Shown here one piece after another: positions 24,234-35,975 of a stretch of DNA of 64,000 bases; position 1 is the stretch's first letter; each line of letters begins with the position of its first letter. This stretch comes from MPNO01 sp965205995. Lineage in GTDB: Bacteria; Pseudomonadota; Alphaproteobacteria; MPNO01. The DNA lies in assembly GCA_965205995.1 (NCBI GenBank), contig OZ242200.1, positions 1,550,001-1,614,000 on the forward strand. Reading direction: 5' to 3'. The notes under the pieces are model-generated. The model was not told the DNA's origin and did no database searches. It worked only from the letters and a program-made list of their open reading frames with translations. The position numbers were made by a program, and so were the translations under genes.

Positions 24234-24350
24234 CTTGTTCCTCCTTCGAATCCTGTCCGCGGGGCGGCCGCCTACCCCCTACACCTCGCCGCGCTTTGGC
24301 CCTAGATTAGGCGCCGAACGACGCCCCCATCGTCAGGAGCCAAGATACCG

Positions 24351-24794
24351 ATGCCCGTTCTCGATATCCATCACGTCGCGATCAAGACGCAGGACCTCGA
24401 AGGCACCAACCGGTTCTACGAAGAGGTGCTCGGCCTGGAATCGATCCATCGGCCCGATTTCGATTTCCCCGGCACCTGGTTCGACATCGGCAGCACCATG
24501 TTCCACATCATGGCCGGCAACGCCGGGCTCGACAATGAAGGCAAGCCGACCCATGGCAGCGCCTCGGTCGACCATGTCGCGGTCAAGGCGCATGACTTCG
24601 ACGCCATGAAGCAGACGGTGATCGATCACGACATGCCGCATCGGGAATTCGCGATCCCCGATTTCGGGCTGTGGCAGCTCTTCGTGCGCGACCCCAACGG
24701 GGTGATCATCGAGCTCAACTTCACCGTCGACGACGAGCCCGAGGGAAACCAGGGTCCGGGCACCGACAACCTCTTCGTCCCGGGCGAGTTTTGA
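24351..24794 (+). CDS. VOC-family (glyoxalase-fold) protein
   Basis: 147 residues with two beta-alpha-beta-beta-beta modules. MPVLDIHHVAIKTQDLEGTN opens module one with His7/His8 as a metal-site candidate; DHVAVKAHDFDAM opens module two; FVRDPNGVIIELNFT supplies the closing Glu. This arrangement is shared by glyoxalase I, extradiol dioxygenases and methylmalonyl-CoA epimerase; the sequence does not choose among them. It has its own good ribosome region before ATG 24351 and is followed after 31 bases by an aminotransferase gene. Confidence 0.85.
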   Translation: MPVLDIHHVAIKTQDLEGTNRFYEEVLGLESIHRPDFDFPGTWFDIGSTMFHIMAGNAGLDNEGKPTHGSASVDHVAVKAHDFDAMKQTVIDHDMPHREFAIPDFGLWQLFVRDPNGVIIELNFTVDDEPEGNQGPGTDNLFVPGEF

Positions 24795-24825
24795 GCGCTT
24801 CGCAAGCACCGGCGCGCGGCCTGCG

Positions 24826-25998
24826 GTGATGCTCGACGCGGCGTTGCCGCGGCTGATGCGGCCCGAGATCGAGCGGCTCGGCGAATCGCTGATCCGCGAC
24901 GTCGCCGAGGCCAATATCGGCCGCGCCGGCGTGATCCCGCTCTGGTTCGGCGAGCCGGATACGGCGACGCCCGATTTCATCAAGCAGGCGGCGGTCCGCG
25001 CGCTCGAGGCGAACCACGTCTTCTACACCCAGAACCGCGGGATACCGCCGCTGAGGGAAGCGATCGCGGCCTATGCCAGCCGGCTGCACGGCCGGTCGAT
25101 CGGGACCGACCGCATCACCGTCACCGCGTCCGGGATGAGCGCGATCATGCTGACCTCCCAGGCCATCGTCGGCCCGGGCGACAACATGGTGGCGGTCGGG
25201 CCGATCTGGCCCAACTGCGTGGAGACGATCCATGTGATGGGCGGCGAGACGCGGATCGTTCCCCTGGCGGCGACCGAGAGCGGCTGGCAACTCGACCTCG
25301 ACCGCCTGCTCGAAGCCTGCGACGACCGGACGGTGGGCGTGTTCGTCAATTCGCCGTCCAACCCGACGGGCTGGGTGATGTCGGCCGACGACCAGCGGGC
25401 AATGCTCGAATGGTGCCGGGCGCGCGGGATCTACGTGGTCGCCGACGAGGTCTATGTCCGCCTCGCCTTCAACGCGCCGCGCGCGCCCTCCTTCCTCGAC
25501 ATCGCCGAGCCCGGGGACCGGGTGCTGGTGATCAACAGCTTTTCCAAGTCGTGGTCGATGACGGGCTGGCGGCTCGGCTGGCTCACCCACGCGCCCGAGC
25601 TCGGAATCGCCTTCGCCAAGCTCAACGAATACAACCTCGCCTCGCCGACCACCTTCGTCCAGCATGCCGGCATCACCGCGATCGAGGACGGCGACGAGTT
25701 CGTCGAATCGGTGGTCGAGCGCTATCGCCGCAACCGCGACCTCGTGGTGCAGCGCCTCGGCGCGATGCGGCGCGTCCGGCTGCCGCGCCCGGACGGCGCG
25801 TTCTACGCCTTCTTCGCGGTGGACGGCATGACCGACAGCCTCCGCTTCGCGCATGAGCTGATCGAGACGGAAGGCGTCGGGCTGGCGCCGGGCCGCGCCT
25901 TCGGCGAGGCCGGGGAAGGCCGGCTCAGGCTCTGCTTCGCCGCCGAGCCCGACACCCTGTCGCGGGCGCTGGACCGGCTGGAGCCGCGCCTCAACTGA
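24826..25998 (+). CDS. Class I/II pyridoxal-phosphate aminotransferase
   Basis: 390 residues, fold type I. The PLP lysine is about residue 241 in INSFSKSWSMTGWRLGW. Other family marks are FGEPDTATPDFIKQA, YTQNRGIPPLREAIA, NSPSNPTGWVM (PLP phosphate and ring contacts), VADEVYVRLAF (Asp and Tyr) and RLRLCFAAEP (substrate-carboxylate Arg). It should transfer an amino group from an amino acid to a 2-oxo acid in the cytoplasm. The substrate is not evident. A GTG at 24826 and an ATG at 24829 are adjacent; either could be the start. It lies between the VOC gene and the amino-acid dehydrogenase, so amino-acid turnover is a likely theme. Confidence 0.9.
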   Translation: MMLDAALPRLMRPEIERLGESLIRDVAEANIGRAGVIPLWFGEPDTATPDFIKQAAVRALEANHVFYTQNRGIPPLREAIAAYASRLHGRSIGTDRITVTASGMSAIMLTSQAIVGPGDNMVAVGPIWPNCVETIHVMGGETRIVPLAATESGWQLDLDRLLEACDDRTVGVFVNSPSNPTGWVMSADDQRAMLEWCRARGIYVVADEVYVRLAFNAPRAPSFLDIAEPGDRVLVINSFSKSWSMTGWRLGWLTHAPELGIAFAKLNEYNLASPTTFVQHAGITAIEDGDEFVESVVERYRRNRDLVVQRLGAMRRVRLPRPDGAFYAFFAVDGMTDSLRFAHELIETEGVGLAPGRAFGEAGEGRLRLCFAAEPDTLSRALDRLEPRLN

Positions 25999-26147
25999 AT
26001 TTTCGCCATCCCGCCTGCCCCGCCGGCGCAACAAGATGTCGCCCGCGGCGCCGGATAGGACACAATGCCGCAATCTTCGGCCGCGGCCTTGCGACCGGGC
26101 TCGACCTCCCCATGTCTCAGTCCGTTGCCCATGAGAAGGACATCGCG

Positions 26148-27293
26148 ATGGAATCGATTGCGGTTGGCGCGAACCCGGAAACCCCGCCCGATGCGGGTCA
26201 CCGACCGCGCTACGTCGAGATCGCCGACATCACCGCCCGGGCGCGGTACAACCCCGGCTTCGACGGTCATGAGCGCGTCCTCAGCGCGGTCGACCAGGCG
26301 TCCGGGCTCAACGCGATCATCGCCATCCACGACCGCACCCTGGGCCCCGCCATCGGCGGCTGCCGCATGTGGGACTATGTCAGCGAGGCCGCGGCGCTGA
26401 CCGACGCGCTCAGGCTGTCGCGCGGCATGACCTACAAATGCGCGATGGGCGGCGTCCCCTTCGGCGGCGGCAAGGCGGTGATCCTCGGCGAGTCGCGGAC
26501 CGGCAAGTCGGAACCCCTGTTCCGCGCCTTCGGCCGCGCCGTCGACGCGCTCGCCGGACACTATATTTCGGGCGAGGACGTCGGGGTCGGCGTCCAGGAC
26601 ATGAACTGGGCGGCCGGGGAGACCCCGCACATCCTCGGCAGCGGCGACCGCGGCGGCGACCCGGCGCCGTGGACCGCGCTTGGCGTGTTCGCGGGCATCG
26701 AGGCCGCCGTCAGGCACCGGCTGGGCCGCGATTCGCTCGCCGGCGCGGCGGTTGCCGTCCAGGGCGCCGGTCATGTCGGCTACGAGCTCTGCCAACGCCT
26801 CGCCGGCGCCGGCGCGCGGCTGATCGTCACCGATTTGTCGCCCGACGCGGCGAGGCGCGCAGGCGACGCGTTCGGCGCCGAGACGGTCGCCCCGGATGCG
26901 ATCTACGACGCCGAAGCGGACGTGTTCGCGCCCTGCGCGCTGGGCGCGGTGATCGACGACGACACAATCGGGCGGCTGCGCTGCGCGGTCGTCGCGGGCT
27001 CGGCGAACAACCAGCTGCAAGAAGCCCGCCATGGCGATCTGCTGCGGGCGCGCAACGTGCTGTATGCGCCCGACTACGTCATCAATGCCGGCGGGATGAT
27101 CGCGCTCACGCTCCATCGCCTTCCCGGCGGGTTCTCGAATCACCGGGCCGAGGCGCAAACCGAGGCGATCGGCTTCACGCTGGCGGAGATCTTCGCCCGC
27201 GCCGACCGCGAGGACACGGCGCCGAGCAGGGTCGCCGACGACATCGCGATGGAACGCATCGCCGCGGCGGCCGGGCGCTACCCGATGGTGTAG
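26148..27293 (+). CDS. Leucine-dehydrogenase-like Glu/Leu/Phe/Val dehydrogenase
   Basis: 381 residues. NAD(P)-dependent oxidative deamination of a branched-chain or related amino acid to the 2-oxo acid plus ammonia. AIGGCRMWDY and KCAMGGVPFGGGKAVI hold the substrate and catalytic lysines of the family; VAVQGAGHVGYELCQRL is the Rossmann nucleotide site; ANNQLQ and DYVINAGGMI are later signatures. I chose the ATG at 26148 because AAGGA lies seven bases upstream of it; an ATG at 26112 would add an unlike leader. Leucine, valine or phenylalanine as the substrate cannot be separated by eye. The 2-oxo acid could feed the aminotransferase encoded upstream. Confidence 0.88.
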   Translation: MESIAVGANPETPPDAGHRPRYVEIADITARARYNPGFDGHERVLSAVDQASGLNAIIAIHDRTLGPAIGGCRMWDYVSEAAALTDALRLSRGMTYKCAMGGVPFGGGKAVILGESRTGKSEPLFRAFGRAVDALAGHYISGEDVGVGVQDMNWAAGETPHILGSGDRGGDPAPWTALGVFAGIEAAVRHRLGRDSLAGAAVAVQGAGHVGYELCQRLAGAGARLIVTDLSPDAARRAGDAFGAETVAPDAIYDAEADVFAPCALGAVIDDDTIGRLRCAVVAGSANNQLQEARHGDLLRARNVLYAPDYVINAGGMIALTLHRLPGGFSNHRAEAQTEAIGFTLAEIFARADREDTAPSRVADDIAMERIAAAAGRYPMV

Positions 27294-27326
27294 GATCGGC
27301 GCCAGCGAATTTCCGGAGGCGGCGCC

Positions 27327-27743
27327 GTGGCGGACGACCCGATCGCCGATCTCGAAGCGGAGCTGGCGGCGCCGCCATTCCATCGCTGGCTCCGGCCGGT
27401 GCTCGATTCGGTCGACATCGAGGCCGATTCCCTGGTCGTGCGGATCCCCGCGCGGCCCGAATTCGCCCGCATCCCGGGCGAGCCCGGGTTTCACGGCGCC
27501 ATCGTCGCCGGCGCGGTCGACATCGCCGCGCATGCCGCGATCACCCTCAGGACCCGCGGCCCGACCCCCACCGTCGACCTCCGGGTCGACTATCTCCGCG
27601 CATCGACCGGGGCGGATCTGCTCGCTCGCGCCAGCATAATCCGCGCCGGGCGCAGCCTGGGCACGGTGCGGGTCGACATCGCCGAACCCGACGGGCGGGC
27701 GATCGCCGCCGGGATGGCGACCTTCTATCTGCGCCGCGACTGA
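27327..27743 (+). CDS. PaaI-family hotdog thioesterase
   Basis: 138 residues. The hotdog fold is marked by FHGAIVAGAVDIAAHAAITL (central helix with the small-residue motif and Asp) and PTVDLRVDYLRASTGADLLA. It hydrolyses acyl-CoA thioesters in this family (4HBT/PaaI group), in the cytoplasm, as a homotetramer. The GTG at 27327 follows GGAGG by about eight bases. It lies 34 bases after the dehydrogenase gene and on the same strand, so they may share a transcript; acyl-CoA clean-up after amino-acid breakdown is a reasonable guess, not shown by the sequence. Confidence 0.85.
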   Translation: MADDPIADLEAELAAPPFHRWLRPVLDSVDIEADSLVVRIPARPEFARIPGEPGFHGAIVAGAVDIAAHAAITLRTRGPTPTVDLRVDYLRASTGADLLARASIIRAGRSLGTVRVDIAEPDGRAIAAGMATFYLRRD

Positions 27744-27769
27744 GCCTCGCCGGGCTCCTGAAAATTTTA

Positions 27770-27816
27770 GTACACGCTTTGTTCTTTTTTCTTGCGGGCA
27801 GGAACAAATCGTGTAC
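27770..27816 (+). promoter_or_regulatory. Pair of LexA-like boxes in the recA promoter region
   Basis: GTACACGCTTTGTTC (27770-27784) and GAACAAATCGTGTAC (27802-27816) face each other; the first, inverted, matches the second at 14 of 15 positions. Alphaproteobacterial LexA binds GAACN7GAAC or its inverse GTTCN7GTTC; here the layout is GAACN7GTAC, one base off in one half. Two boxes before recA are consistent with SOS control by LexA. Confidence 0.6.
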
Positions 27817-27871
27817 ATTCAGCCTTCATTGCGCAGCATGAGAGGCTGTGGAATAAGAAGTGGAGGGTCGG

Positions 27872-28960
<1,089 letters not shown>

Positions 28961-28968
28961 CCGCGGAG

Positions 28969-29079
28969 CTTCGATACGCCCCGGATCAAGTCCGCGCCTA
29001 CTCGGGGTGAGGGTGGGTTGTAAGGCCCAAAGAACTCCCTCATCCCGAGTAGGCGCGCCAGCGCCGTATCGAGGGACGC
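28969..29079. repeat. R1 family, full copy between recA and alaS
   Basis: Arms TTCGATACGCCCCGG plus GCGCCTACTCGGGGTGAGGG and CCCTCATCCCGAGTAGGCGC plus CGCCGTATCGAGGGACGC face each other, as at 1375-1483. The inner loops differ (GTTGTAAGGCCCAAAGA here). Position at the recA stop suggests that it forms the transcript end. Confidence 0.78.
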
Positions 29080-29225
29080 GCCACCGTCGGGCTATCCGCT
29101 GCGCTTCCAACCGAACCGGGCGCGCCCCGACCCCCGCGCCGCGCTGGACAGACCTTCTCCGGCGCTATACTCAATCCCGGGACCGGCCGGCCGGCAGCGC
29201 CATGCGGCCGGCCTGGCAAGGGCGG

Positions 29226-31910
<2,685 letters not shown>

Positions 31911-31924
31911 ACCGAGACGATCCG

Positions 31925-32938
31925 ATGACGGGTTCGCCCGGTCTCGCCATCCGGCTTCACGGGATGATCGACCCCGGGCGGTGCGCCGGACTTGCCGCGG
32001 CGGCGGAGAGCAGCGGCTTCCGGACGGTCTGGTTCGCCGAGAACCTGTTCCAGCGCGGCGTGCTTCCGGCGGCGAGCGCGAGCGCCGTCGCGACGCATGC
32101 GATCGGCATCGGCATCGGCGTCTTCAACCCCTTCAATCGCCACCCCAGCCTGATGGCGATGGAGATCGGCGCACTCGACGAGCTCGCCGGGGGGCGCGCG
32201 ATCCTGGGACTCGGCGTCGGCGTGCCGCCCTTGATCGACCGCTTCGCCGGGTTCGGCCGGCCGCTCGCGGCGATGCGCGACACGGTGACCATCGCGCGCG
32301 CCATGCTCGCGGGCGAGACGGTGACCCATCGCGGCACGGTGTTCTCCGCCGACGGGATAGGCCTCGGCTTCAACCCCCCGCGGGCCGATATCCAGATCCA
32401 CATCGCCGCCATGGGTCCGCGCATGCTGCGTCTCGCCGGCGAGATCGGCGACGGGGTCCTGATCAGTAATATGTGCCCGCCCGCCTTCACCGCCCATGCG
32501 GTGGCCCTCGCGGCGGAGGGCGCCGCGGCGGCCGGCCGTGCGCCGCCGGGCGCGGTGGTGAAATACGTCCCCTGCGCCGTCGACGCCGATGGCGCGGCCG
32601 CGCGGCTGGCAATCAAGCCGGCGATCGCGGCGATGCTCTGCGGCTACGAGGACGCGTTCGCGGACGCGCCCGACGCGCTCTCGGCCATCCGGCATGGCTG
32701 GGCGATCGACCCGGCGCTCTATACCCGGACCCTCGACCGGCTCAGGGCCGGCGAGGCCCCGGAGGCGGCGCTCGACGACGCGTTCGTCGATCGATACGGG
32801 GTCGCCGGATCGGTCGAGGACTGCCTCGCCCGGATCGAAGCCCTCGGCGCCGACGGGGCAACGGAGATCGCGCTCACCTTCGTCGGCGACGCCCCGGAGC
32901 GGGACATCGCCCTGATCGGCGAAGCCGCCGCGGGCTGA
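31925..32938 (+). CDS. LLM-class flavin-dependent oxidoreductase
   Basis: 337 residues, luciferase-like TIM barrel that binds FMN or F420. ESSGFRTVWFAENLF matches the N-terminal substrate strand; GVFNPFNRHPSLMAMEIGAL is the helix-strand seen in all LLM proteins; GVGVPPLIDRFAGFGRPLAA and AAMGPRMLRLAGEIGDGVLI complete the phosphate-binding side. LAGEIGDGVL is the classic signature. It may oxidise or reduce an organic substrate with flavin; the substrate is unknown. It stands 14 bases after alaS and 9 bases before the ATP-binding gene, so it may belong to that short operon. Confidence 0.87.
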   Translation: MTGSPGLAIRLHGMIDPGRCAGLAAAAESSGFRTVWFAENLFQRGVLPAASASAVATHAIGIGIGVFNPFNRHPSLMAMEIGALDELAGGRAILGLGVGVPPLIDRFAGFGRPLAAMRDTVTIARAMLAGETVTHRGTVFSADGIGLGFNPPRADIQIHIAAMGPRMLRLAGEIGDGVLISNMCPPAFTAHAVALAAEGAAAAGRAPPGAVVKYVPCAVDADGAAARLAIKPAIAAMLCGYEDAFADAPDALSAIRHGWAIDPALYTRTLDRLRAGEAPEAALDDAFVDRYGVAGSVEDCLARIEALGADGATEIALTFVGDAPERDIALIGEAAAG

Positions 32939-32947
32939 CGGAACGCC

Positions 32948-33709
32948 ATGAACGCGGCAAACGCGCTGGTGCAGATGGAAGGCGTCGCCAAGATTTTCGC
33001 CAACGGGACCGTCGCGCTCGAAGGCCTGTCGCTTTCGATCCGGACCGGTTCGTTCACCAGCCTTCTGGGGCCGTCGGGTTGCGGCAAATCGACCGCGCTC
33101 CGGCTGATCGCCGGGCTGGGCGAGGTCAGCCGTGGCGCCGTCCGGCTCGCCGCGCAGGCCGCCCGCCGCGACATCGGCTTCGTGTTCCAGGAACCGACGC
33201 TGATGCCCTGGGCGACGGTCTTCGACAATGTCTTCCTGCCGCTTCGCCTCGCCGGCATATCGCGACCGGCGGCGCGCGCCGACATCGACCGGGCCCTCGA
33301 CCTCGTCGGGCTCGGCGGTTTCGCCGATGCCTATCCGCGCGAGCTGTCGGGCGGGATGCGCATGCGCGCCTCGATCGCCCGGGCGCTGGTGACCAAGCCG
33401 CGGCTCCTCTTGATGGACGAACCCTTCGCGGCGCTCGACGAGATCACCCGCTTCAAGCTCAACGACGACCTGCTCGCGCTGTGGCGGCGCGAAGGCTGGA
33501 CGGTGGTTTTCGTCACCCACAGCGTTTTCGAATCGGTCTATCTCTCGAATCGCATCCTGGTCATGACGCCACGCCCGGGCCGCATCGCGGCGGAGATCGC
33601 GGTCGATGCGCCCTACCCCCGCAGCGAGACCGGCTTCCGCACCTCGGACGCCTATAACCGCCATTGCCGCGAGGTTTCGGCCCGGCTTGCCGAGGCGATG
33701 GGTGGCTGA
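32948..33709 (+). CDS. ABC transporter ATPase, NitT/TauT type
   Basis: 253 residues, complete ATPase. Walker A is LGPSGCGKST (about 38-47), the Q-loop FVFQEPTLMPWATV, signature LSGGMRMRASIARAL (a GM-RMR form of LSGGQ), Walker B LLLMDEPFAALDE, and the H-loop VTHSV. It resembles SsuB/TauB/NrtD, which power uptake of sulfonates, taurine or nitrate. No permease or binding-protein gene is next to it, so it must pair with proteins made elsewhere or be an orphan. Its stop overlaps the start of the TPR-oxygenase gene by eight bases. Confidence 0.88.
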   Translation: MNAANALVQMEGVAKIFANGTVALEGLSLSIRTGSFTSLLGPSGCGKSTALRLIAGLGEVSRGAVRLAAQAARRDIGFVFQEPTLMPWATVFDNVFLPLRLAGISRPAARADIDRALDLVGLGGFADAYPRELSGGMRMRASIARALVTKPRLLLMDEPFAALDEITRFKLNDDLLALWRREGWTVVFVTHSVFESVYLSNRILVMTPRPGRIAAEIAVDAPYPRSETGFRTSDAYNRHCREVSARLAEAMGG

Positions 33710-35009
33710 GCACGGCGCACTCGCCCGCGCGGCGGCGCTGCATCGCGACGGGCGGCTGGAGGAGGCGATCGCCGCCTATGACGCCCTGCTCGCGGACGAT
33801 CCGGGGAATGCCGGCATCTGGCACAATATGGGCGTCGCACTCGCCGGGACCGGCGACGCGCAAGCGGCGCTCGAAGCCTTCGACCGCGCGCTCGCGCTCA
33901 GGCCCGGCTATCCCCACGCCCAGGTCAACCGGGGCGGCGCGCTGCAAACCCTCGGCCGCCACGCGGACGCCGCTGCCGCCTATGGCGCCGCGCTGGAGCG
34001 CGACCCGTCGCTCTACGAGATCCGGCTGCGGCAGGGTCTGATGCTGCTCGCCTCCGGCGACCGGGCGGGCGCGCTCGAAGCCTTCCGCAAGACCCGCGCG
34101 ATCCGCCGCGACCCCGCCGCGATGGGGCCGGACCACCCTTCCTTCAGCCGCTCGTCGCGGCTGAAACTCGCCCATGACGGGGCCCAGCTCCGCCATCTCG
34201 CGGCAGCGGGGCGGGCCGATTTCTCCTCCCTCGCCGCGCTCTACGAACGTGCCGCGGCGAAGATGCCGGAGGCGGCGGCCCCCTTGCCCGGCGACATCCG
34301 GTCCGCGCTGGAGCCGAGCTATAACCGGGCGATCCATGAATGCGTGGCCGGCGAGGCCCGCCCGGGCGCGCTCAACCCGTCTTTCGACGCCAGGGGGGTG
34401 GAGGCCCGCTATCGGGCGGAGGCGCCGGGCATCGCGGTTATCGACGAATTGCTGAGCGCGGCGGCGCTCGCAATGCTGCGCCGTCATCTGCTCGAAAGCA
34501 CGATCTGGCACGATTTCGCCCATATCCCGGGCTTTCTCGCGTCCTATCTCGAAGACGGGCTCGCCTCGCCCGTGCTGCTGCAGATCGCGGGCGAGCTCCG
34601 CGCCGCCCTGCCCGCCATCCTCGGCCCCCATCCGCTGGCCCAGGCCTGGGCGTTCAAATGCCTGACCGGATCGAGGGGTATCGACATCCACGCCGATTCG
34701 GGGGCGGTCAGCCTCAATTTCTGGCTCACCCCGGATGCGGCGAATCTGGAACCCGGCGCGGGCGGGCTCGCGGTCCACCGCGCCCTGCCGCCGGAAAGCT
34801 GGAACATCGCCGATTACGACCGGGACAAGGACAGGATCCGCGCCTTTCTCCGGGAAAGCGACGCCGGTTCGCTGATCGTCCCCTATGCCCAGAACCGGGC
34901 CGTCCTGTTCCGCTCGGATCTGTTCCACGAATCGGCGCGGGTGCGGTTTCGCCCGGGCTACGCGAACCACCGGATCAACATGACCCTGGTGTTCGGCGAA
35001 CGGCCCTGA
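33702..35009 (+). CDS. TPR protein with C-terminal 2OG-Fe(II) oxygenase domain
   Basis: 435 residues from a GTG that overlaps the ATPase stop. Residues 1-130 hold about three TPR repeats: LEEAIAAYDALLADDPGNAG, QAALEAFDRALALRPGYPHA, ADAAAAYGAALERDPSLYEI. The C-terminal half is a double-stranded beta helix: His and Asp of IHADSGAVSLNFWL, His of LFHESARVRF and Arg of YANHRINMTL fit the iron and 2-oxoglutarate ligands. Such TPR-oxygenase fusions may hydroxylate a protein or peptide bound by the TPR part, but no substrate is known. No signal peptide is visible. Confidence 0.85.
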   Translation: MAEHGALARAAALHRDGRLEEAIAAYDALLADDPGNAGIWHNMGVALAGTGDAQAALEAFDRALALRPGYPHAQVNRGGALQTLGRHADAAAAYGAALERDPSLYEIRLRQGLMLLASGDRAGALEAFRKTRAIRRDPAAMGPDHPSFSRSSRLKLAHDGAQLRHLAAAGRADFSSLAALYERAAAKMPEAAAPLPGDIRSALEPSYNRAIHECVAGEARPGALNPSFDARGVEARYRAEAPGIAVIDELLSAAALAMLRRHLLESTIWHDFAHIPGFLASYLEDGLASPVLLQIAGELRAALPAILGPHPLAQAWAFKCLTGSRGIDIHADSGAVSLNFWLTPDAANLEPGAGGLAVHRALPPESWNIADYDRDKDRIRAFLRESDAGSLIVPYAQNRAVLFRSDLFHESARVRFRPGYANHRINMTLVFGERP

Positions 35010-35024
35010 GCGCCCCGCGATCTG

Positions 35025-35038
35025 TACCAATTTTGGTA
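35025..35038. promoter_or_regulatory. Palindrome in the pyrK-pyrD upstream region
   Basis: TACCAA-TT-TTGGTA, perfect arms around two bases, in an AT-rich patch (35025-35065) 65-78 bases upstream of the pyrK start. GTAC bases flank it on the left and again at 35053. It could be a GntR- or TetR-type operator; which regulator is unknown. Confidence 0.45.
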
Positions 35039-35102
35039 TTTTTCTATATTTTTGTACGAACCGGGTGTAGAGTGGGCGCCGCTTGAACAGGGGGACCGGG
35101 CG

Positions 35103-35975
35103 ATGCAGGACCTCACCGCATCGGACAAATACACCGCCGCGCCGGTGCGCCTCGGCGAACCCGACCCCTATCCGGACCGGGTCGCCGGCGAGTTCGTGTG
35201 CCGCGTGGTCTCCAACGACATGGTGAACGAGGCCAACAGGCTCCTGGTCCTGGATGCGCCGGAACGCGCTTTGCGCGCCAGGGCTGGCCAGTTCTTTCAC
35301 CTGCTCTGCCCGACCCCGGACGGCGCCGAGGTGTGGATGCGCCGGCCGATGAGCATCTACCGCGTCGACCCGCCCGGCGGGCGGCTCGAATTCCTCTACA
35401 AATGCGAGGGTCGCGGCACGCTCGGCATGTCGCTGCTGGAACCCGGCGGGGAGTTCAATATCGCTGGGCCGCTCGGCATCGGGTTCAGCCTGGAGCCCGG
35501 CTGGAAGAACATCGTCGTGCTCGGCCGCGGCGTCGGGCTGGCCACGCTCGCGCCCTTGTCCCAGCTCGCCGCCGAACACGATGTACGGATCACCGCGATC
35601 CTGAGCGCGCGGACGCCCGAGCTCCTGATGTCGCGCGACTTCTTCGAGGATCTCGGCGCCGACGTGATCGAGGTGGTGGACAGCGACGCCTCCAGCGCGG
35701 TGGAGAACGTCGAGGCGATCCTCGAGCGGTTGATCGCCGACGGCAAGGCGGATGCCTTCTTCACCTGCGGCTCGAACCGCCTGTTGATGCTGATGAAGCG
35801 GCTCGGCGCCGCGCACGGGATTCCCGGCCAGGTGGCGATGGAGCAATTGATGTGCTGCGCGCTCGGCGCCTGCTACATCTGCGTGCGCACCTTCGAGGTG
35901 GACGGCAAGCGCGTCCTCAAGCGGGTCTGCCGCGAAGGCCCGGTATTCGACCTTCAGGAGGCTGTCGGATGGTAG
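35103..35975 (+). CDS. pyrK: Dihydroorotate dehydrogenase electron-transfer subunit
   Basis: 290 residues. FAD and [2Fe-2S] partner of type 1B dihydroorotate dehydrogenase, passing electrons to NAD. FAD-binding: WMRRPMSIYRVD and EFLYKCEGRGTLGMSLLEP; NAD-binding: IAGPLGIGFSL and VVLGRGVGLATLAPL. The cluster cysteines are in MCCALGACYICVRTF plus VCREGPVF near the C-terminus. The length is normal. I took the ATG at 35103 as the start; an earlier ATG at 35052 would lie in the AT-rich promoter patch. pyrD starts inside the last codons (7-base overlap), so the subunits are made together. Confidence 0.9.
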   Translation: MQDLTASDKYTAAPVRLGEPDPYPDRVAGEFVCRVVSNDMVNEANRLLVLDAPERALRARAGQFFHLLCPTPDGAEVWMRRPMSIYRVDPPGGRLEFLYKCEGRGTLGMSLLEPGGEFNIAGPLGIGFSLEPGWKNIVVLGRGVGLATLAPLSQLAAEHDVRITAILSARTPELLMSRDFFEDLGADVIEVVDSDASSAVENVEAILERLIADGKADAFFTCGSNRLLMLMKRLGAAHGIPGQVAMEQLMCCALGACYICVRTFEVDGKRVLKRVCREGPVFDLQEAVGW

